Assembly: GCA_959596515.1 (NCBI GenBank)
Contig: CAUFXR010000047.1
Span: 1-18,616 of the forward strand
Length of the DNA stretch: 18,616 nt
Origin: an uncultured Oscillospiraceae bacterium
GTDB taxonomy: Bacteria > Bacillota > Clostridia > Oscillospirales > Acutalibacteraceae
Reading direction: 5' to 3'
Shown: positions 1 to 7,766 of the stretch, piece after piece
Numbering within the stretch: the first letter of the stretch is position 1
How the letters are laid out: each line of letters begins with the position of its first letter
The notes under the pieces: model-generated
What the model saw: only the letters and a program-made list of their open reading frames with translations
Database searches by the model: none
Told to the model about the DNA's origin: nothing
Program-made: the position numbers and the translations under genes

Positions 1-42
1 ATTAAAATTAATAATTTCGTAAGAACTTAAAATTTTGACCAA

Positions 43-82
43 GAATAGAGGATGACGAAAAGCATCCTCTATTCGTTTTTTC
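43..82 (+). terminator. Rho-independent terminator of an upstream gene
   Basis: A perfect 12-bp stem (GAATAGAGGATG at 43-54 with its complement at 63-74) encloses an 8-nt loop and is followed by a T run (76-81). It ends transcription of a plus-strand gene lying before the window. No gene is visible in 1-42. Confidence 0.85.
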
Positions 83-177
83 TAAAAAAGATGAATAAAA
101 ATTGAATATTTTTCAAACACGTTGAAAACAATTGAATAAGAGACCTTTTTCGACGGTATCGTGAAATACCACAAAGA

Positions 178-206
178 TTGAATTTGTTTTTTGTTTGATG
201 TATAAT
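178..206 (+). promoter_or_regulatory. Sigma-A promoter of the O-antigen-ligase-like gene
   Basis: The -35 TTGAAT (178-183) and -10 TATAAT (201-206) are separated by 17 nt, close to the sigma-A consensus. Transcription should begin near 213. This rules out translation from the TTG at 206, which overlaps the -10 box. Confidence 0.8.
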
Positions 207-247
207 TGGAAACCAAACTTGATAAAGAAGAAAGGAGTGATCGGCGG

Positions 248-1732
248 TTGTCTGCTACCTTAAAAGGTACGGCGAAAAAGTTTTTGTGGGATCACAGCGC
301 ATTCCGCTGCTGTTATTTCCTGTCGCTGTTTTTAAGCTCTCTTTGCTTTGTTGAACTAGGTTTCCAGATTTTGACCGGTGTGACCATGGTTTGGTCGGTC
401 TTAATCCTTATCGATATATTCCGCCGTCTTTATCCTAGAAAAAATTTGAAGTATTTCGGCCTGCTTTGTTCCTTTGTCGCCTGCGGGCTGGTAACCGCTC
501 TCCTTCATGCGGAGGATAACCTGATTACCAATTTGGTGATGATGTATCATGTAACGGTGTGCTTTTTCATTGTCTACGGAATGCACGCAGAGCGGGATAA
601 GGAAAAGATCCGCAGGGAAATGTTTTTTATCGCCAAGATCCTGGTGTTCCTGATTACTGTGTTCGCTGTAGCGGGCCTTTTGGTAGCTTTCATTTTCACC
701 AGAGTAAAAGCGTTCTCTTATTGCATCGGCCTGATGGATAACCGGTTTACCGGCCTTTACACCAACCCCAATATCGCCGCCTATGTCAGCGTGGTGGGGC
801 TTGTATGCATCCACCTGATGTATGGGAAAAGCTATGACAGCTCTGAGAAAAGGACGTTGCCCAGATGGTTTTTAAATCTTGGAATTGCCGTCAATGTTTT
901 AACGGTGTTCTTATCCGACTCCAACGCCTCTATGGTGTTCCTGCTGGTATACGGTACGGCCTTTTTGTTCACGCGGATGTATCGGAAAAACGGATTTTCC
1001 AAAGGGAAAGTTCTGGTGAGGAAAACCCTTTTAGTACTGCTGGTTGCATTGACGGCTTCCATTGGCTGCTTTGCTTTGAGAGAGGTCAGTCAGTATGGCA
1101 TGGCGCAGGGTATCAACGCACTCCATCAGAATAGTTCCGCTGTTGTTACCTCCGACGCTGCGACATCGTCTTCTCAGGTGCTGGTGACCATCGGCAGAGA
1201 CGGCAACTATGAGATTTCCAGCGGGCGTCTGGATTCCCTCCAGAAAGCTATGGTGCTGTATCAAAAGAATCCGATTATGGGAATCGGCAAGGGAAATATT
1301 CTGGAGTATGGTAATCGTTATCTGGCCAGAGGTTTCCAGTTTTTTGACCTGCATAACGGCTATTTAACTATTCTGATTTCCTGCGGTACCGTAGGACTGG
1401 GCCTTTTCCTGACTTTCGCTGTGCTGGCCGCCCGAAAAGTAATGCGAACTGTGTTCCGCAGGTATTCACAACGAGGCGAGCGGGAGCTTGTCATCCTTTT
1501 CTGTGCACTGTGCGCTTACGCGGTATACGCTTTGTTTGAGCGGGCGCTGTTGTTTGACATTACCTTTATGGTGGTTTCTTTCTGGATGCTGTTTGGTTAC
1601 GCCATGAACGAAACCTTGATCGAGGAACCATTCCTGTGTCCGGTCACTGTCCGGAGCAGACTAAAAAAAGTAAAAGAGCCTGTGGGCGCGTTGCCGGCCT
1701 TGACACGCCGTACTGGGAATGATATAATTTGA
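248..1732 (+). CDS. O-antigen ligase / polymerase-like (Wzy_C) polytopic membrane protein
   Basis: Integral membrane protein of the O-antigen ligase/polymerase superfamily, which transfers or polymerises lipid-linked glycans on the outer face of the membrane. In a Gram-positive host a teichuronic-type or capsular polymer is the more likely product. I take the TTG at 248 as start (494 aa) because AAAGGAG (231-237) lies 10 nt upstream. The open frame extends back to 206, but that overlaps the promoter. About ten to twelve hydrophobic segments are visible. Family features are RFTGLYTNPN (about residues 166-175), a large extracytoplasmic loop (about 280-365) with SGRLD (325-329), and DLHNGY (367-372) with the conserved histidine. 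No other glycan genes are adjacent, so the substrate cannot be named. The frame also contains the promoter of the next transcript. Confidence 0.8.
   Translation: MSATLKGTAKKFLWDHSAFRCCYFLSLFLSSLCFVELGFQILTGVTMVWSVLILIDIFRRLYPRKNLKYFGLLCSFVACGLVTALLHAEDNLITNLVMMYHVTVCFFIVYGMHAERDKEKIRREMFFIAKILVFLITVFAVAGLLVAFIFTRVKAFSYCIGLMDNRFTGLYTNPNIAAYVSVVGLVCIHLMYGKSYDSSEKRTLPRWFLNLGIAVNVLTVFLSDSNASMVFLLVYGTAFLFTRMYRKNGFSKGKVLVRKTLLVLLVALTASIGCFALREVSQYGMAQGINALHQNSSAVVTSDAATSSSQVLVTIGRDGNYEISSGRLDSLQKAMVLYQKNPIMGIGKGNILEYGNRYLARGFQFFDLHNGYLTILISCGTVGLGLFLTFAVLAARKVMRTVFRRYSQRGERELVILFCALCAYAVYALFERALLFDITFMVVSFWMLFGYAMNETLIEEPFLCPVTVRSRLKKVKEPVGALPALTRRTGNDII
1700..1728 (+). promoter_or_regulatory. Consensus sigma-A promoter for the ribU riboswitch transcript
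   Basis: TTGACA (1700-1705), a 17-nt spacer and TATAAT (1723-1728) give a perfect consensus promoter. It lies inside the last codons of the preceding gene. Transcription would start near 1735, just ahead of the FMN aptamer. Confidence 0.9.
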
Positions 1733-1747
1733 ACAAATTTTATAGCT

Positions 1748-1867
1748 GTCTTCGGGGCGGGGTGAAAGTCCCCACCGGCGGTAACCCTTTCAAACATGGG
1801 AAGCCCGCGAGCTGCTTGCTGATCTGGTGAGATTCCAGAGCCGACGGTATAGTCCGGATGGAAGAAG
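1748..1867 (+). ncRNA. FMN riboswitch (RFN element)
   Basis: The sequence carries the RFN signature: CTTCGGGGCGGGGTGAAAGT near the 5' end, CCACCGGCGGTAA, then GAGCCGACGGTATAGTCCGG and a closing GAAGA that pairs with the opening TCTTC. Binding of FMN to such aptamers favours the downstream terminator (established for the class). Here it would turn off riboflavin uptake when flavin is plentiful. Confidence 0.97.
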
Positions 1868-1891
1868 AAAAGAAGCGTTTGCTTTTTTGCG

Positions 1892-1919
1892 CGTCCCGGA
1901 ATTTTTCCGGGACGTTTTT
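1892..1919 (+). terminator. Riboswitch expression-platform terminator
   Basis: Stem CGTCCCGGA (1892-1900) with TCCGGGACG (1906-1914), followed by five T residues. Its position 25 nt after the FMN aptamer and before ribU makes it the ligand-controlled terminator. Confidence 0.92.
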
Positions 1920-1955
1920 CGTTTCAGTGGACAGCGCGAAAGGAAAGATGCTTTC

Positions 1956-2522
1956 ATGAAACAACAATCGTCAAAAACCATCCGTTTGGCCCAAATGGCT
2001 ATGTTGGCCGCCATTTCCGTGATCCTGGTGGCGTTTGTCAGGATCCCCTTGGTTCCAGCGGCGCCCTTCCTTGTGTACGATATGGCGGATGCTCCTATTT
2101 TGATCGGGACTCTCCTGTTCGGCCCAGTACCGGGAATGACCATTTTACTGGTAGTGTCGGTTATCCAAGCGTTTTTGTTCTCCTCTGACGGATGGGTTGG
2201 CCTCTTGATGCACTTTGTGGCCTCAGGTGCTTTAGTAGTGCTTACCGGATGGTTGTACCACCGGAAGGGACGGATGAAAGATGCGGTGATCGGTATGGCG
2301 CTGGGTACTGTAGCCATGACGCTGATCATGATCCCGATGAACTATATTTTTACGGTCTATGTTTATGGAACACCCAAGGAAGTGGTGGACGCCATCATGT
2401 TGCCGGGGATCATTCCATTTAACCTGATCAAAGGCGGCGCCAACAGCATTCTGGCTGGAATCCTGTTTAAGCTGCTTTCTCCCTTTGTGAACCGGAATAA
2501 GAGGATGATCGGCCAGTCATAA
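1956..2522 (+). CDS. ribU: Riboflavin ECF transporter S component RibU
   Basis: Substrate-binding (S) subunit of an energy-coupling-factor importer for riboflavin. It works with the shared EcfA/A'/T module, which is not in this window. I start at ATG 1956 (188 aa), 8 nt after AAAGGAAAG, because the upstream open frame overlaps the riboswitch terminator. Five to six hydrophobic helices cover most of the protein. The N-terminal segment QMAMLAAISVILVAF, then RIPLVPAAPFLVYDMADAPI, and FGPVPGMTILLVVSVIQ match the RibU pattern. The FMN riboswitch directly upstream independently points to riboflavin. There is no clear separate terminator before the metK leader, so some read-through into metK is possible. 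Confidence 0.95.
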   Translation: MKQQSSKTIRLAQMAMLAAISVILVAFVRIPLVPAAPFLVYDMADAPILIGTLLFGPVPGMTILLVVSVIQAFLFSSDGWVGLLMHFVASGALVVLTGWLYHRKGRMKDAVIGMALGTVAMTLIMIPMNYIFTVYVYGTPKEVVDAIMLPGIIPFNLIKGGANSILAGILFKLLSPFVNRNKRMIGQS

Positions 2523-2575
2523 AAAATAGATCAAATCCTCTAAAATTCGGGAAAAATTTTCTAGCAGGTTTCCTC

Positions 2576-2603
2576 TTTACATTTTTATAATTTATGATAA
2601 ACT
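2576..2603 (+). promoter_or_regulatory. Candidate sigma-A promoter for the metK leader
   Basis: TTTACA (2576-2581) with TAAACT (2598-2603) at 16 nt spacing, about 15 nt before the SAM aptamer. TATAAT at 2586-2591 is an alternative -10 but lacks a matching -35. The exact boxes are uncertain; the location is reasonable. Confidence 0.5.
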
Positions 2604-2624
2604 AAAGATGCAATAGAATAAACC

Positions 2625-2718
2625 CTTATCAAGAGAGGCGGAGGGAACAGACCCTGTGATGCCCGGCAACCTGCGGTTTGCAAGGTGCCAATTTCTGCGG
2701 GAAAACCGGAAGATGAGG
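2625..2718 (+). ncRNA. SAM-I riboswitch (S-box)
   Basis: S-box signature: CTTATCAAGAGAGGCGGAGG, then CCCGGCAACC (2662-2671), AAGGTGCCAA (2682-2691), and the closing GATGAG that pairs with CTTATC. It senses S-adenosylmethionine, the product of the following gene metK, giving feedback control. Confidence 0.97.
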
Positions 2719-2732
2719 TTAAGTGAAAACGA

Positions 2733-2761
2733 GCCGTCCGGAATTTCCGGGCGGCTTTTTT
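2733..2761 (+). terminator. SAM riboswitch terminator
   Basis: Stem GCCGTCCGG (2733-2741) with CCGGGCGGC (2747-2755) and a six-T tract. It lies between the S-box aptamer and metK and is the SAM-controlled expression platform. Confidence 0.93.
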
Positions 2762-2833
2762 GCGGAATAGGTAAAAAGAATAACCGGACTAGCAGAGGGG
2801 ATAAGGCAAATAAATATTTAGGAGGAATGAAGG

Positions 2834-4027
2834 ATGGCAAAAAAATTATTTACGTCTGAATCGGTAACAGAGGGGCATCCGGATAAGGTATGCGACCAGA
2901 TTTCCGATGCGGTGTTGGACGCGATTTTTGAGCAGGACCCCCAGGCTCATGTGGCCTGTGAGGTTACCGCGACCACTGGAATGGTACATGTAATGGGAGA
3001 AATCTCTACAACCTGCTATGTGGATATCCCGGCAATTACTCGGAAAGTGGTGAAGAGCATCGGTTATGATGATCCGGCCTGCGGCTTTGACGGCAATACC
3101 TGTGCGGTGCTGACTTCTATTGATGCCCAGTCGCCGGATATCGCGATGGGGGTCAATGAGTCCTTGGAGGTAAAAGAGGGAACTGGAGACGCAGACGATC
3201 AAATCGGCGCTGGCGACCAGGGGATGATGTTCGGTTATGCTTGTGATGAGACTCCGGAGCTGATGCCCTTGCCGATCTCTTTGGCCCATAAGCTTTCCAA
3301 ACAGCTCGCTAAGGTAAGAAAAGAAGGAATCCTGACTTATCTGCGGCCAGATGGTAAAAGCCAAGTCACTGTGGAATACGATGACGACGACCGTCCGATT
3401 CGTGTGGAGGCGGTAGTGGTTTCCACCCAGCATGACAGCGACGTAACTCTGGAGCGAATTCGCGAGGATATTCAGAGAGAGGTCATCCGTCCGATAATCC
3501 CCGCGGAGCTGATGGATCAGGATACCAAGATCTACGTAAACCCCACAGGACGGTTTGTCGTGGGAGGACCGGTTGGCGACAGCGGGTTGACGGGAAGAAA
3601 AATTATCGTGGATACTTATGGCGGGTACTCCCGCCACGGCGGCGGAGCGTTCTCCGGTAAGGATCCGACGAAGGTGGACCGCAGCGCGGCCTACGCCGCT
3701 CGTTGGGTAGCGAAAAACGTGGTCGGCGCCGGACTGGCGAGAAAATGCGAACTGCAGCTGGCCTACGCGATCGGCGTGGCCCGGCCGGTATCGATAAGGG
3801 TGGATACCTTTGGTACCGGCAAGCTTGACGATCAGCTTCTTGCGAAAGCCATTCAAAAGGTGTTTGATCTGCGTCCGGCGGCGATTATCCGTGCGCTGAA
3901 GCTGAGACAGCCGATCTATCGGAACCTTGCGGCTTACGGTCATATGGGCCGGGAAGACCTGGGGGTAGAATGGGAAAAGCTGAATCGTGTGGAGGAGCTA
4001 AAAGCGGAAGCGGCTAAACTGGCGTAA
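2834..4027 (+). CDS. metK: S-adenosylmethionine synthetase
   Basis: Makes S-adenosylmethionine from methionine and ATP (EC 2.5.1.6), normally a cytosolic homotetramer. The 397-aa length is normal for the family. Diagnostic motifs are GHPDKVCDQISD (14-25), GAGDQGMMFGYA (125-136) and GGGAFSGKDPTKVDRSA (269-285). The ATG at 2834 follows GGAGG (2821-2825); an ATG seven bases earlier is out of frame. Control by the S-box upstream is standard negative feedback in Bacillota. It is followed directly by its own terminator, so it is a monocistronic unit. Confidence 0.98.
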   Translation: MAKKLFTSESVTEGHPDKVCDQISDAVLDAIFEQDPQAHVACEVTATTGMVHVMGEISTTCYVDIPAITRKVVKSIGYDDPACGFDGNTCAVLTSIDAQSPDIAMGVNESLEVKEGTGDADDQIGAGDQGMMFGYACDETPELMPLPISLAHKLSKQLAKVRKEGILTYLRPDGKSQVTVEYDDDDRPIRVEAVVVSTQHDSDVTLERIREDIQREVIRPIIPAELMDQDTKIYVNPTGRFVVGGPVGDSGLTGRKIIVDTYGGYSRHGGGAFSGKDPTKVDRSAAYAARWVAKNVVGAGLARKCELQLAYAIGVARPVSIRVDTFGTGKLDDQLLAKAIQKVFDLRPAAIIRALKLRQPIYRNLAAYGHMGREDLGVEWEKLNRVEELKAEAAKLA

Positions 4028-4036
4028 ACAGAAACG

Positions 4037-4072
4037 AACGCGGGATTCGGAACTTCTGAATCCCGCGTTTTT
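4037..4072 (+). terminator. metK terminator
   Basis: A 12-bp perfect stem, AACGCGGGATTC (4037-4048) with its complement (4058-4069), 9-nt loop and T run, 10 nt after the metK stop. Confidence 0.9.
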
Positions 4073-4305
4073 GTAGATGAGACCGTATTTCCTGCCTGCG
4101 GTGTTCTGTAAAAATCACGGCCTGGAAACGCGGAAAACAAAGAGTTGGTTTTCGCGTTTCGTGACCATGTTCGGAGGCCGGTAAAAGGGGCGGTTAGCCT
4201 ACCCTTGGGATGCCACAAGCGGTATGAGCGTGATAAAATCGGGAGCCGCCCTGGAGAGCCGTTGCCATAGTTCTGAATAGCCGGGACGGAATAAGTAATT
4301 CAAAA
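4073..4305. other. Intergenic DNA with one strong imperfect hairpin
   Basis: No gene is visible. A hairpin-forming stretch lies at 4116-4181: AAACGCGGAAAAC (4126-4138) pairs with GTTTTCGCGTTT (4148-4159) with one bulged G. An outer CGGCCT (4118-4123) pairs with AGGCCG (4175-4180). It lacks a T tract, so it is not an ordinary terminator. It could be a small structured RNA or a remnant repeat. Confidence 0.5.
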
Positions 4306-4308
4306 ATG

Positions 4309-4422
4309 CTGATCCGCCTTGTGAAGGGGCTGATACGCCTTGTGAAGGGGCTGATACGCCTTGTGAAGGGGCTGATACGCTTTGTGAAGAGGCTGATATG
4401 CCTTGTGAAGGGGCTGATCCGC
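4309..4422. repeat. 21-bp tandem repeat, five full copies plus a partial sixth
   Basis: Unit CTGATACGCCTTGTGAAGGGG, with copies at 4309-4329, 4330-4350, 4351-4371, 4372-4392 and 4393-4413, and the first 9 nt again at 4414-4422. Copies 2 and 3 are identical, and the others differ at one or two bases. The 21-nt period keeps frame on both strands. The minus strand reads the heptapeptide QPLHKAY repeatedly (frame open from a TTG at 4554 to 4300). The plus strand reads LIRLVKG repeatedly from ATG 4306 to a stop at 4483 (59 aa). Neither frame has a convincing ribosome site. There are no spacers, so it is not a CRISPR array. Confidence 0.9.
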
Positions 4423-4553
4423 GTTTTTTATCGGAAATCCGCGGTAATATGCTCGCTTTATAAAAGCTTGGTTGGCTTGCGCTGAAAGCGCTCCGTTTTC
4501 ATCGTGGTTTTCCGAATGAACGATGGGGAATACTTTCACAAAATGAAATAGCA

Positions 4554-4582
4554 AAAAAAGCGGCTGGTGATGCCGCTTTTTT
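4554..4582. terminator. Bidirectional terminator
   Basis: GCGGC (4560-4564) pairs with GCCGC (4572-4576) around a 7-nt loop, flanked by an A run (4553-4559) and a T run (4577-4582), so it can work in either direction. It sits between the tandem repeat and the small membrane-protein gene. Confidence 0.75.
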
Positions 4583-4669
4583 ATTTTGCGGTGTTCTCAG
4601 GGGAAAGCACAAAAAAGATTATGTCACAGGATAAGCCTCGCGAGAATAAGATAGCGTGAGGTGATAGGA

Positions 4670-5017
4670 ATGCTTGAAACAATTTCTGCCATAATCTGCG
4701 TACTGTTCATCATTATCGGGTTAGTGGAGGTCTTTCGAAGTATTGTTTTGTTTGTTCTCCGACCGAAGGGAGAGGATACCGCTATGACCATCGTTCCCAT
4801 TTATGGGCATAATGAAGAGGCCGAATATCTTTTAAGAAGCGCCGCGGCCAGGGTGAAGTGGGCTGATAACGGCAGAGAGCGCCGGGTCATCTGCCTGGAT
4901 TGCGGTATGGATTTGGAAACCAGGCTGATCTGCGAAAAATTGGTTCGTTCCTATGGGTTTATGGAGCTCTGCACCATGGAAGAGCTTCAAGGTATGTTGC
5001 GCGAACAGTGCTTCTAG
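4670..5017 (+). CDS. Small membrane-anchored protein of unknown function
   Basis: A 115-residue protein. One hydrophobic segment (about residues 4-30, ISAIICVLFIIIGLVEVFRS) is followed by a soluble domain of about 80 residues. That domain contains TIVPIYGHNEEAEYLLRSAA and a CLDCG motif; other cysteines are at the C-terminus. ATG 4670 is preferred over GTG 4661 because GAGGTGAT (4657-4664) is then a well-placed ribosome site. Codon use looks genuine and a terminator follows at once. I do not recognise a named family. It resembles the uncharacterised small proteins with one N-terminal helix found in Oscillospirales, but I cannot give a role. Neighbours do not suggest a function. Confidence 0.7.
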   Translation: MLETISAIICVLFIIIGLVEVFRSIVLFVLRPKGEDTAMTIVPIYGHNEEAEYLLRSAAARVKWADNGRERRVICLDCGMDLETRLICEKLVRSYGFMELCTMEELQGMLREQCF

Positions 5018-5050
5018 CCGGCCCGTCTTTCAATAGGGGCCGGCTGTTTT
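5017..5050 (+). terminator. Terminator of the small membrane-protein gene
   Basis: GCCGGCCC (5017-5024) with GGGCCGGC (5037-5044) and a T-rich tail, starting at the stop codon of the preceding gene. Confidence 0.85.
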
Positions 5051-5340
5051 GTTACCCACCTATCGTACCACAGACCGTCTGTTTCCCCTCGCTTTTGCTT
5101 ACGCCATTGGTAAGGCGCTCTGGAAAGTCGGAGGCCAAACCGTTGTTGCCGAGAGCCGAAAGTATCCCAAGACATACGACCATAAGTCAGTGAGAATCGC
5201 TGAAAAATAGGATTTATTCGTTTCTGGTCAACTAAAATGAGAGAAGCGCTGAGAAAGTAATTTTAGTGGAAAGAAAAACCTTACGCCCACAAGTGGTTCT
5301 ACCAAAGATCCGTCTAAGTTTGATTCCAGCGGCGTTATAT
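5051..5340. other. Intergenic DNA without a recognisable gene
   Basis: No supported coding frame, RNA gene or repeat. Short self-complementary pieces occur (for example CCAC-AA-GTGG at 5287-5296), but nothing amounts to a named element. Confidence 0.5.
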
Positions 5341-5348
5341 TTTGTTTT

Positions 5349-5373
5349 ACGCCCTATGCGGCGGGGCGTTTTT
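5349..5373 (+). terminator. Terminator-like hairpin ahead of recD2
   Basis: ACGCCC (5349-5354) with GGGCGT (5364-5369) and a T run to 5373. No gene precedes it for 300 nt, so it may end a small RNA starting somewhere in 5200-5340. That is an inference only. Confidence 0.5.
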
Positions 5374-5374
5374 G

Positions 5375-5383
5375 TGCTATCAT
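5375..5383 (+). promoter_or_regulatory. Possible extended -10 promoter for recD2-comFC
   Basis: TGC-TATCAT (5375-5383) fits an extended -10 element. No good -35 is visible, so this is tentative. Transcription from here would give a leader of about 160 nt. Confidence 0.35.
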
Positions 5384-5389
5384 AAGGAT

Positions 5390-5549
5390 ACGAAAAGGAT
5401 ACGAAAAATCGAGTCCAGCGGTGCCCTAGAGCACCACAGAAGGCTGGAAAAGAGCTGCAAAGCGATGAGAGCTGTGACTGAAATGGCTTCGGCGCTTTGC
5501 TCTAAAGCTTGCAGTACAGAAAAAGGCCAATATAAACGGGGATGAGGCA
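5390..5549 (+). other. Structured leader region upstream of recD2
   Basis: Two hairpins can be drawn. One is GGTGC (5420-5424) with GCACC (5431-5435). The other is GCAAAGCG (5457-5464) with CGCTTTGC (5493-5500), which encloses a 28-nt segment. It does not match a T-box, S-box or other riboswitch signature I know. An open frame from 5342 runs through it, but it has no ribosome site and a poor composition. Confidence 0.4.
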
Positions 5550-7766
5550 ATGGACGAACATCAGTTGTTGGAGCTGACCGGCTCGGTGGAGCAGGTGATC
5601 TACCGCAATGAGAAAAACGGATATACAGTGCTATCTCTTTTAGCCGGAGACGGTGAGGTGACGGCAGTGGGGACCATGCCCTGGGTAAACGCCGGGGAGA
5701 CCCTGCGCTTAGTAGGCGAATGGAAAGACCATCCGAATTTTGGCACCCAGTTTGCCGCGGTGGTCTGTGAACGGTTTCAGCCGGCCGAAGAGGGGGCGAT
5801 CCTGCGCTATTTGTCATCTGGCGCTGTGAAAGGCATCGGCCCGGTTATGGCCGCCAGGCTGGTAGACGCCTTTGGTGACCAAACACTGGAGATTTTAGAA
5901 AATCATCCGGAGCGGCTGTCTTCGGTTAAGGGAATCTCCAAGGCAAAAGCCCAGCAGATTGCCTCTGAGCTTCATAATCTTTCCGGGATTCAGGAGGTTA
6001 TGTCTTATTTAGGCGCTTTCGGTATTTCACCTGAGGAAGCGCTGCAGATTTGGAAGGTGTGGGGAGACGCGGCGGTGGATATGATCCGCATGGATCCTTA
6101 TGTCCTTTGCAGGGAACCGGTGTCCATCGATTTCGAACGGGTGGATACCATCGCCGCATCTCTGGAGCGGCCTCACGACGAAAAAGGACGAATTCGGGCG
6201 GGAATCTCCTATGTGCTGCTGCACAATATGAACAACGGGCACACCTGTTTGCCCAAGGACCGCTTGCTGCCTGCCGCCGCTAACTATTTGGAGATCGAAG
6301 AAGAGCTGGCGGATGAAATTCTGTATGAGATGATTCAAGATCTGACTTTAGAGCTGGATCTGATTAACGGCAGGGAATTTATTTTCACGCCGAAGATGCA
6401 CCAATGCGAGATTTATATTGCGGCCAGAATGTTGATGATGCTGAACTTTCCCGCTCAAAGTATTACGGGGGTGGAAGCGGCGATAGCCGCTATCGAGGCC
6501 CAAAGCGGGATCCAATACGCCCAGCAGCAGAAACAGGCGATTACAGAAGCGCTTTCCAAGGGTATGTTAATCCTGACTGGAGGTCCTGGCACAGGAAAAA
6601 CCACCACCTTGAACGGCATTTTACATATTTTAGAGCAAAACGGCGAGCGAGTGTATTTAGCCGCTCCTACCGGTCGGGCCGCCCAGCGAATGTCGGAAGT
6701 GACAGGGCGGGAGGCCAAAACTATTCACAGGCTCCTGGAGGTGGAATGGGACCCACAGGACAGGCCGGTGTTTACCCGCAACGAAAAAAACATGCTGGAT
6801 TGTGATACCCTGATCTTGGACGAGCTCTCCATGGTGGATAACGCCTTGTTTGAAGGGGTTTTACGAGCGCTTCCCTTGGGATGTCGTCTGATTTTAGTGG
6901 GAGATACAGACCAGCTGCCTTCGGTTGGTCCGGGAAACGTGTTGGGAGATCTTATCGCCTCGGGGTTGCTTCCAGTGGTGCAGCTGACGGAAATTTTCCG
7001 CCAGTCCATGAAAAGCCTGATTGTCACCAACGCTCACCAGATCGTCCAGGGAAAAATGCCGGAACTTGGAAGAAAAGACGGCGACTTTTTCTTTTTGCAG
7101 AACCAAGACCCTGTTTCCATTCGGGAGATTATCGTGGATTTATGCCTGCGACGTCTTCCATCTTCCTACGGCTATTCTCCGATATTTGATATCCAGGTGC
7201 TGTCTCCCGGCAGAAAAGGAGAACTGGGGACGATTTCCCTAAATCAAGCTTTGCAGTCGGCGATTAATCCTCCGGAAAAGGGCATGAAAAAAGAGGTTAC
7301 CGTCAATGGGGTGCTGCTCCGAGAGGGTGACAAGGTGATGCAGGTGAAGAATAATTATAATATTCCCTGGGAAAAGGATGACGGTACTTTAGGAGAAGGC
7401 GTATATAACGGCGATGTGGGAATTCTGCTGGAAGTAGACCGGACGGGAAGCGCCGCGGTACGATATGACGATAAGGTTGCCGCTTACGATTTGGAAAGCA
7501 TAGGCGATCTGGAGCTCGCCTACGCGGTTACGGTGCATAAAAGCCAGGGAAGCGAGTTTGAGGCTGTGGTGATGCCCATGTATCCGGGTCCCCGGCAGCT
7601 TTATTACCGTAATCTGCTGTATACCGGTGTCACCCGGGCAAAAAATCTTCTGGTGATGGTGGGAACCCCGAAGACTGTGGAACGGATGGTTGAAAATAAC
7701 CGAAAGACCAAGCGGTATACAGGACTGTGCTATTTTCTTCTCCGGGCCGCGGAGGAAGCGGAATGA
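5550..7766 (+). CDS. recD2: RecD2-family (RecD/TraA-like) SF1B DNA helicase
   Basis: An ATP-dependent 5'-3' DNA helicase of the RecD2 (YrrC) type, used in DNA repair and replication-fork maintenance in bacteria that lack RecBC. The 738-aa length is usual. Domains in order: an N-terminal OB-like region (1-75), helix-hairpin-helix motifs (about 92-109 and 125-141), a linker, then the helicase core. The core has Walker A GGPGTGKT (344-351), Walker B LILDELSMVD (421-430), motif III LVGDTDQLPSVGPG (449-462), HKSQGSE (663-669) and YTGVTRAK (691-698). The start follows GGGG (5538-5541) at 8 nt. The stop overlaps the comFC start (ATGA), implying a two-gene operon with translational coupling. Confidence 0.95.
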   Translation: MDEHQLLELTGSVEQVIYRNEKNGYTVLSLLAGDGEVTAVGTMPWVNAGETLRLVGEWKDHPNFGTQFAAVVCERFQPAEEGAILRYLSSGAVKGIGPVMAARLVDAFGDQTLEILENHPERLSSVKGISKAKAQQIASELHNLSGIQEVMSYLGAFGISPEEALQIWKVWGDAAVDMIRMDPYVLCREPVSIDFERVDTIAASLERPHDEKGRIRAGISYVLLHNMNNGHTCLPKDRLLPAAANYLEIEEELADEILYEMIQDLTLELDLINGREFIFTPKMHQCEIYIAARMLMMLNFPAQSITGVEAAIAAIEAQSGIQYAQQQKQAITEALSKGMLILTGGPGTGKTTTLNGILHILEQNGERVYLAAPTGRAAQRMSEVTGREAKTIHRLLEVEWDPQDRPVFTRNEKNMLDCDTLILDELSMVDNALFEGVLRALPLGCRLILVGDTDQLPSVGPGNVLGDLIASGLLPVVQLTEIFRQSMKSLIVTNAHQIVQGKMPELGRKDGDFFFLQNQDPVSIREIIVDLCLRRLPSSYGYSPIFDIQVLSPGRKGELGTISLNQALQSAINPPEKGMKKEVTVNGVLLREGDKVMQVKNNYNIPWEKDDGTLGEGVYNGDVGILLEVDRTGSAAVRYDDKVAAYDLESIGDLELAYAVTVHKSQGSEFEAVVMPMYPGPRQLYYRNLLYTGVTRAKNLLVMVGTPKTVERMVENNRKTKRYTGLCYFLLRAAEEAE

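Noticed and set aside
206..247. Longer start of the O-antigen-ligase-like gene (TTG 206)
   Set aside because: It overlaps the -10 TATAAT. AAAGGAG followed by TTG 248 is a better start.
2846..3943. 365-codon minus-strand frame opposite metK
   Set aside because: It is antisense to a strongly conserved gene with its own riboswitch, and has no ribosome site. It reflects codon bias in metK.
4309..4422. CRISPR array
   Set aside because: The 21-bp units are contiguous, with no unique spacers and no cas genes.
5342..5545. 67-codon ORF before recD2
   Set aside because: It begins inside a terminator-like hairpin and has no ribosome site. The stem structures suggest non-coding RNA.
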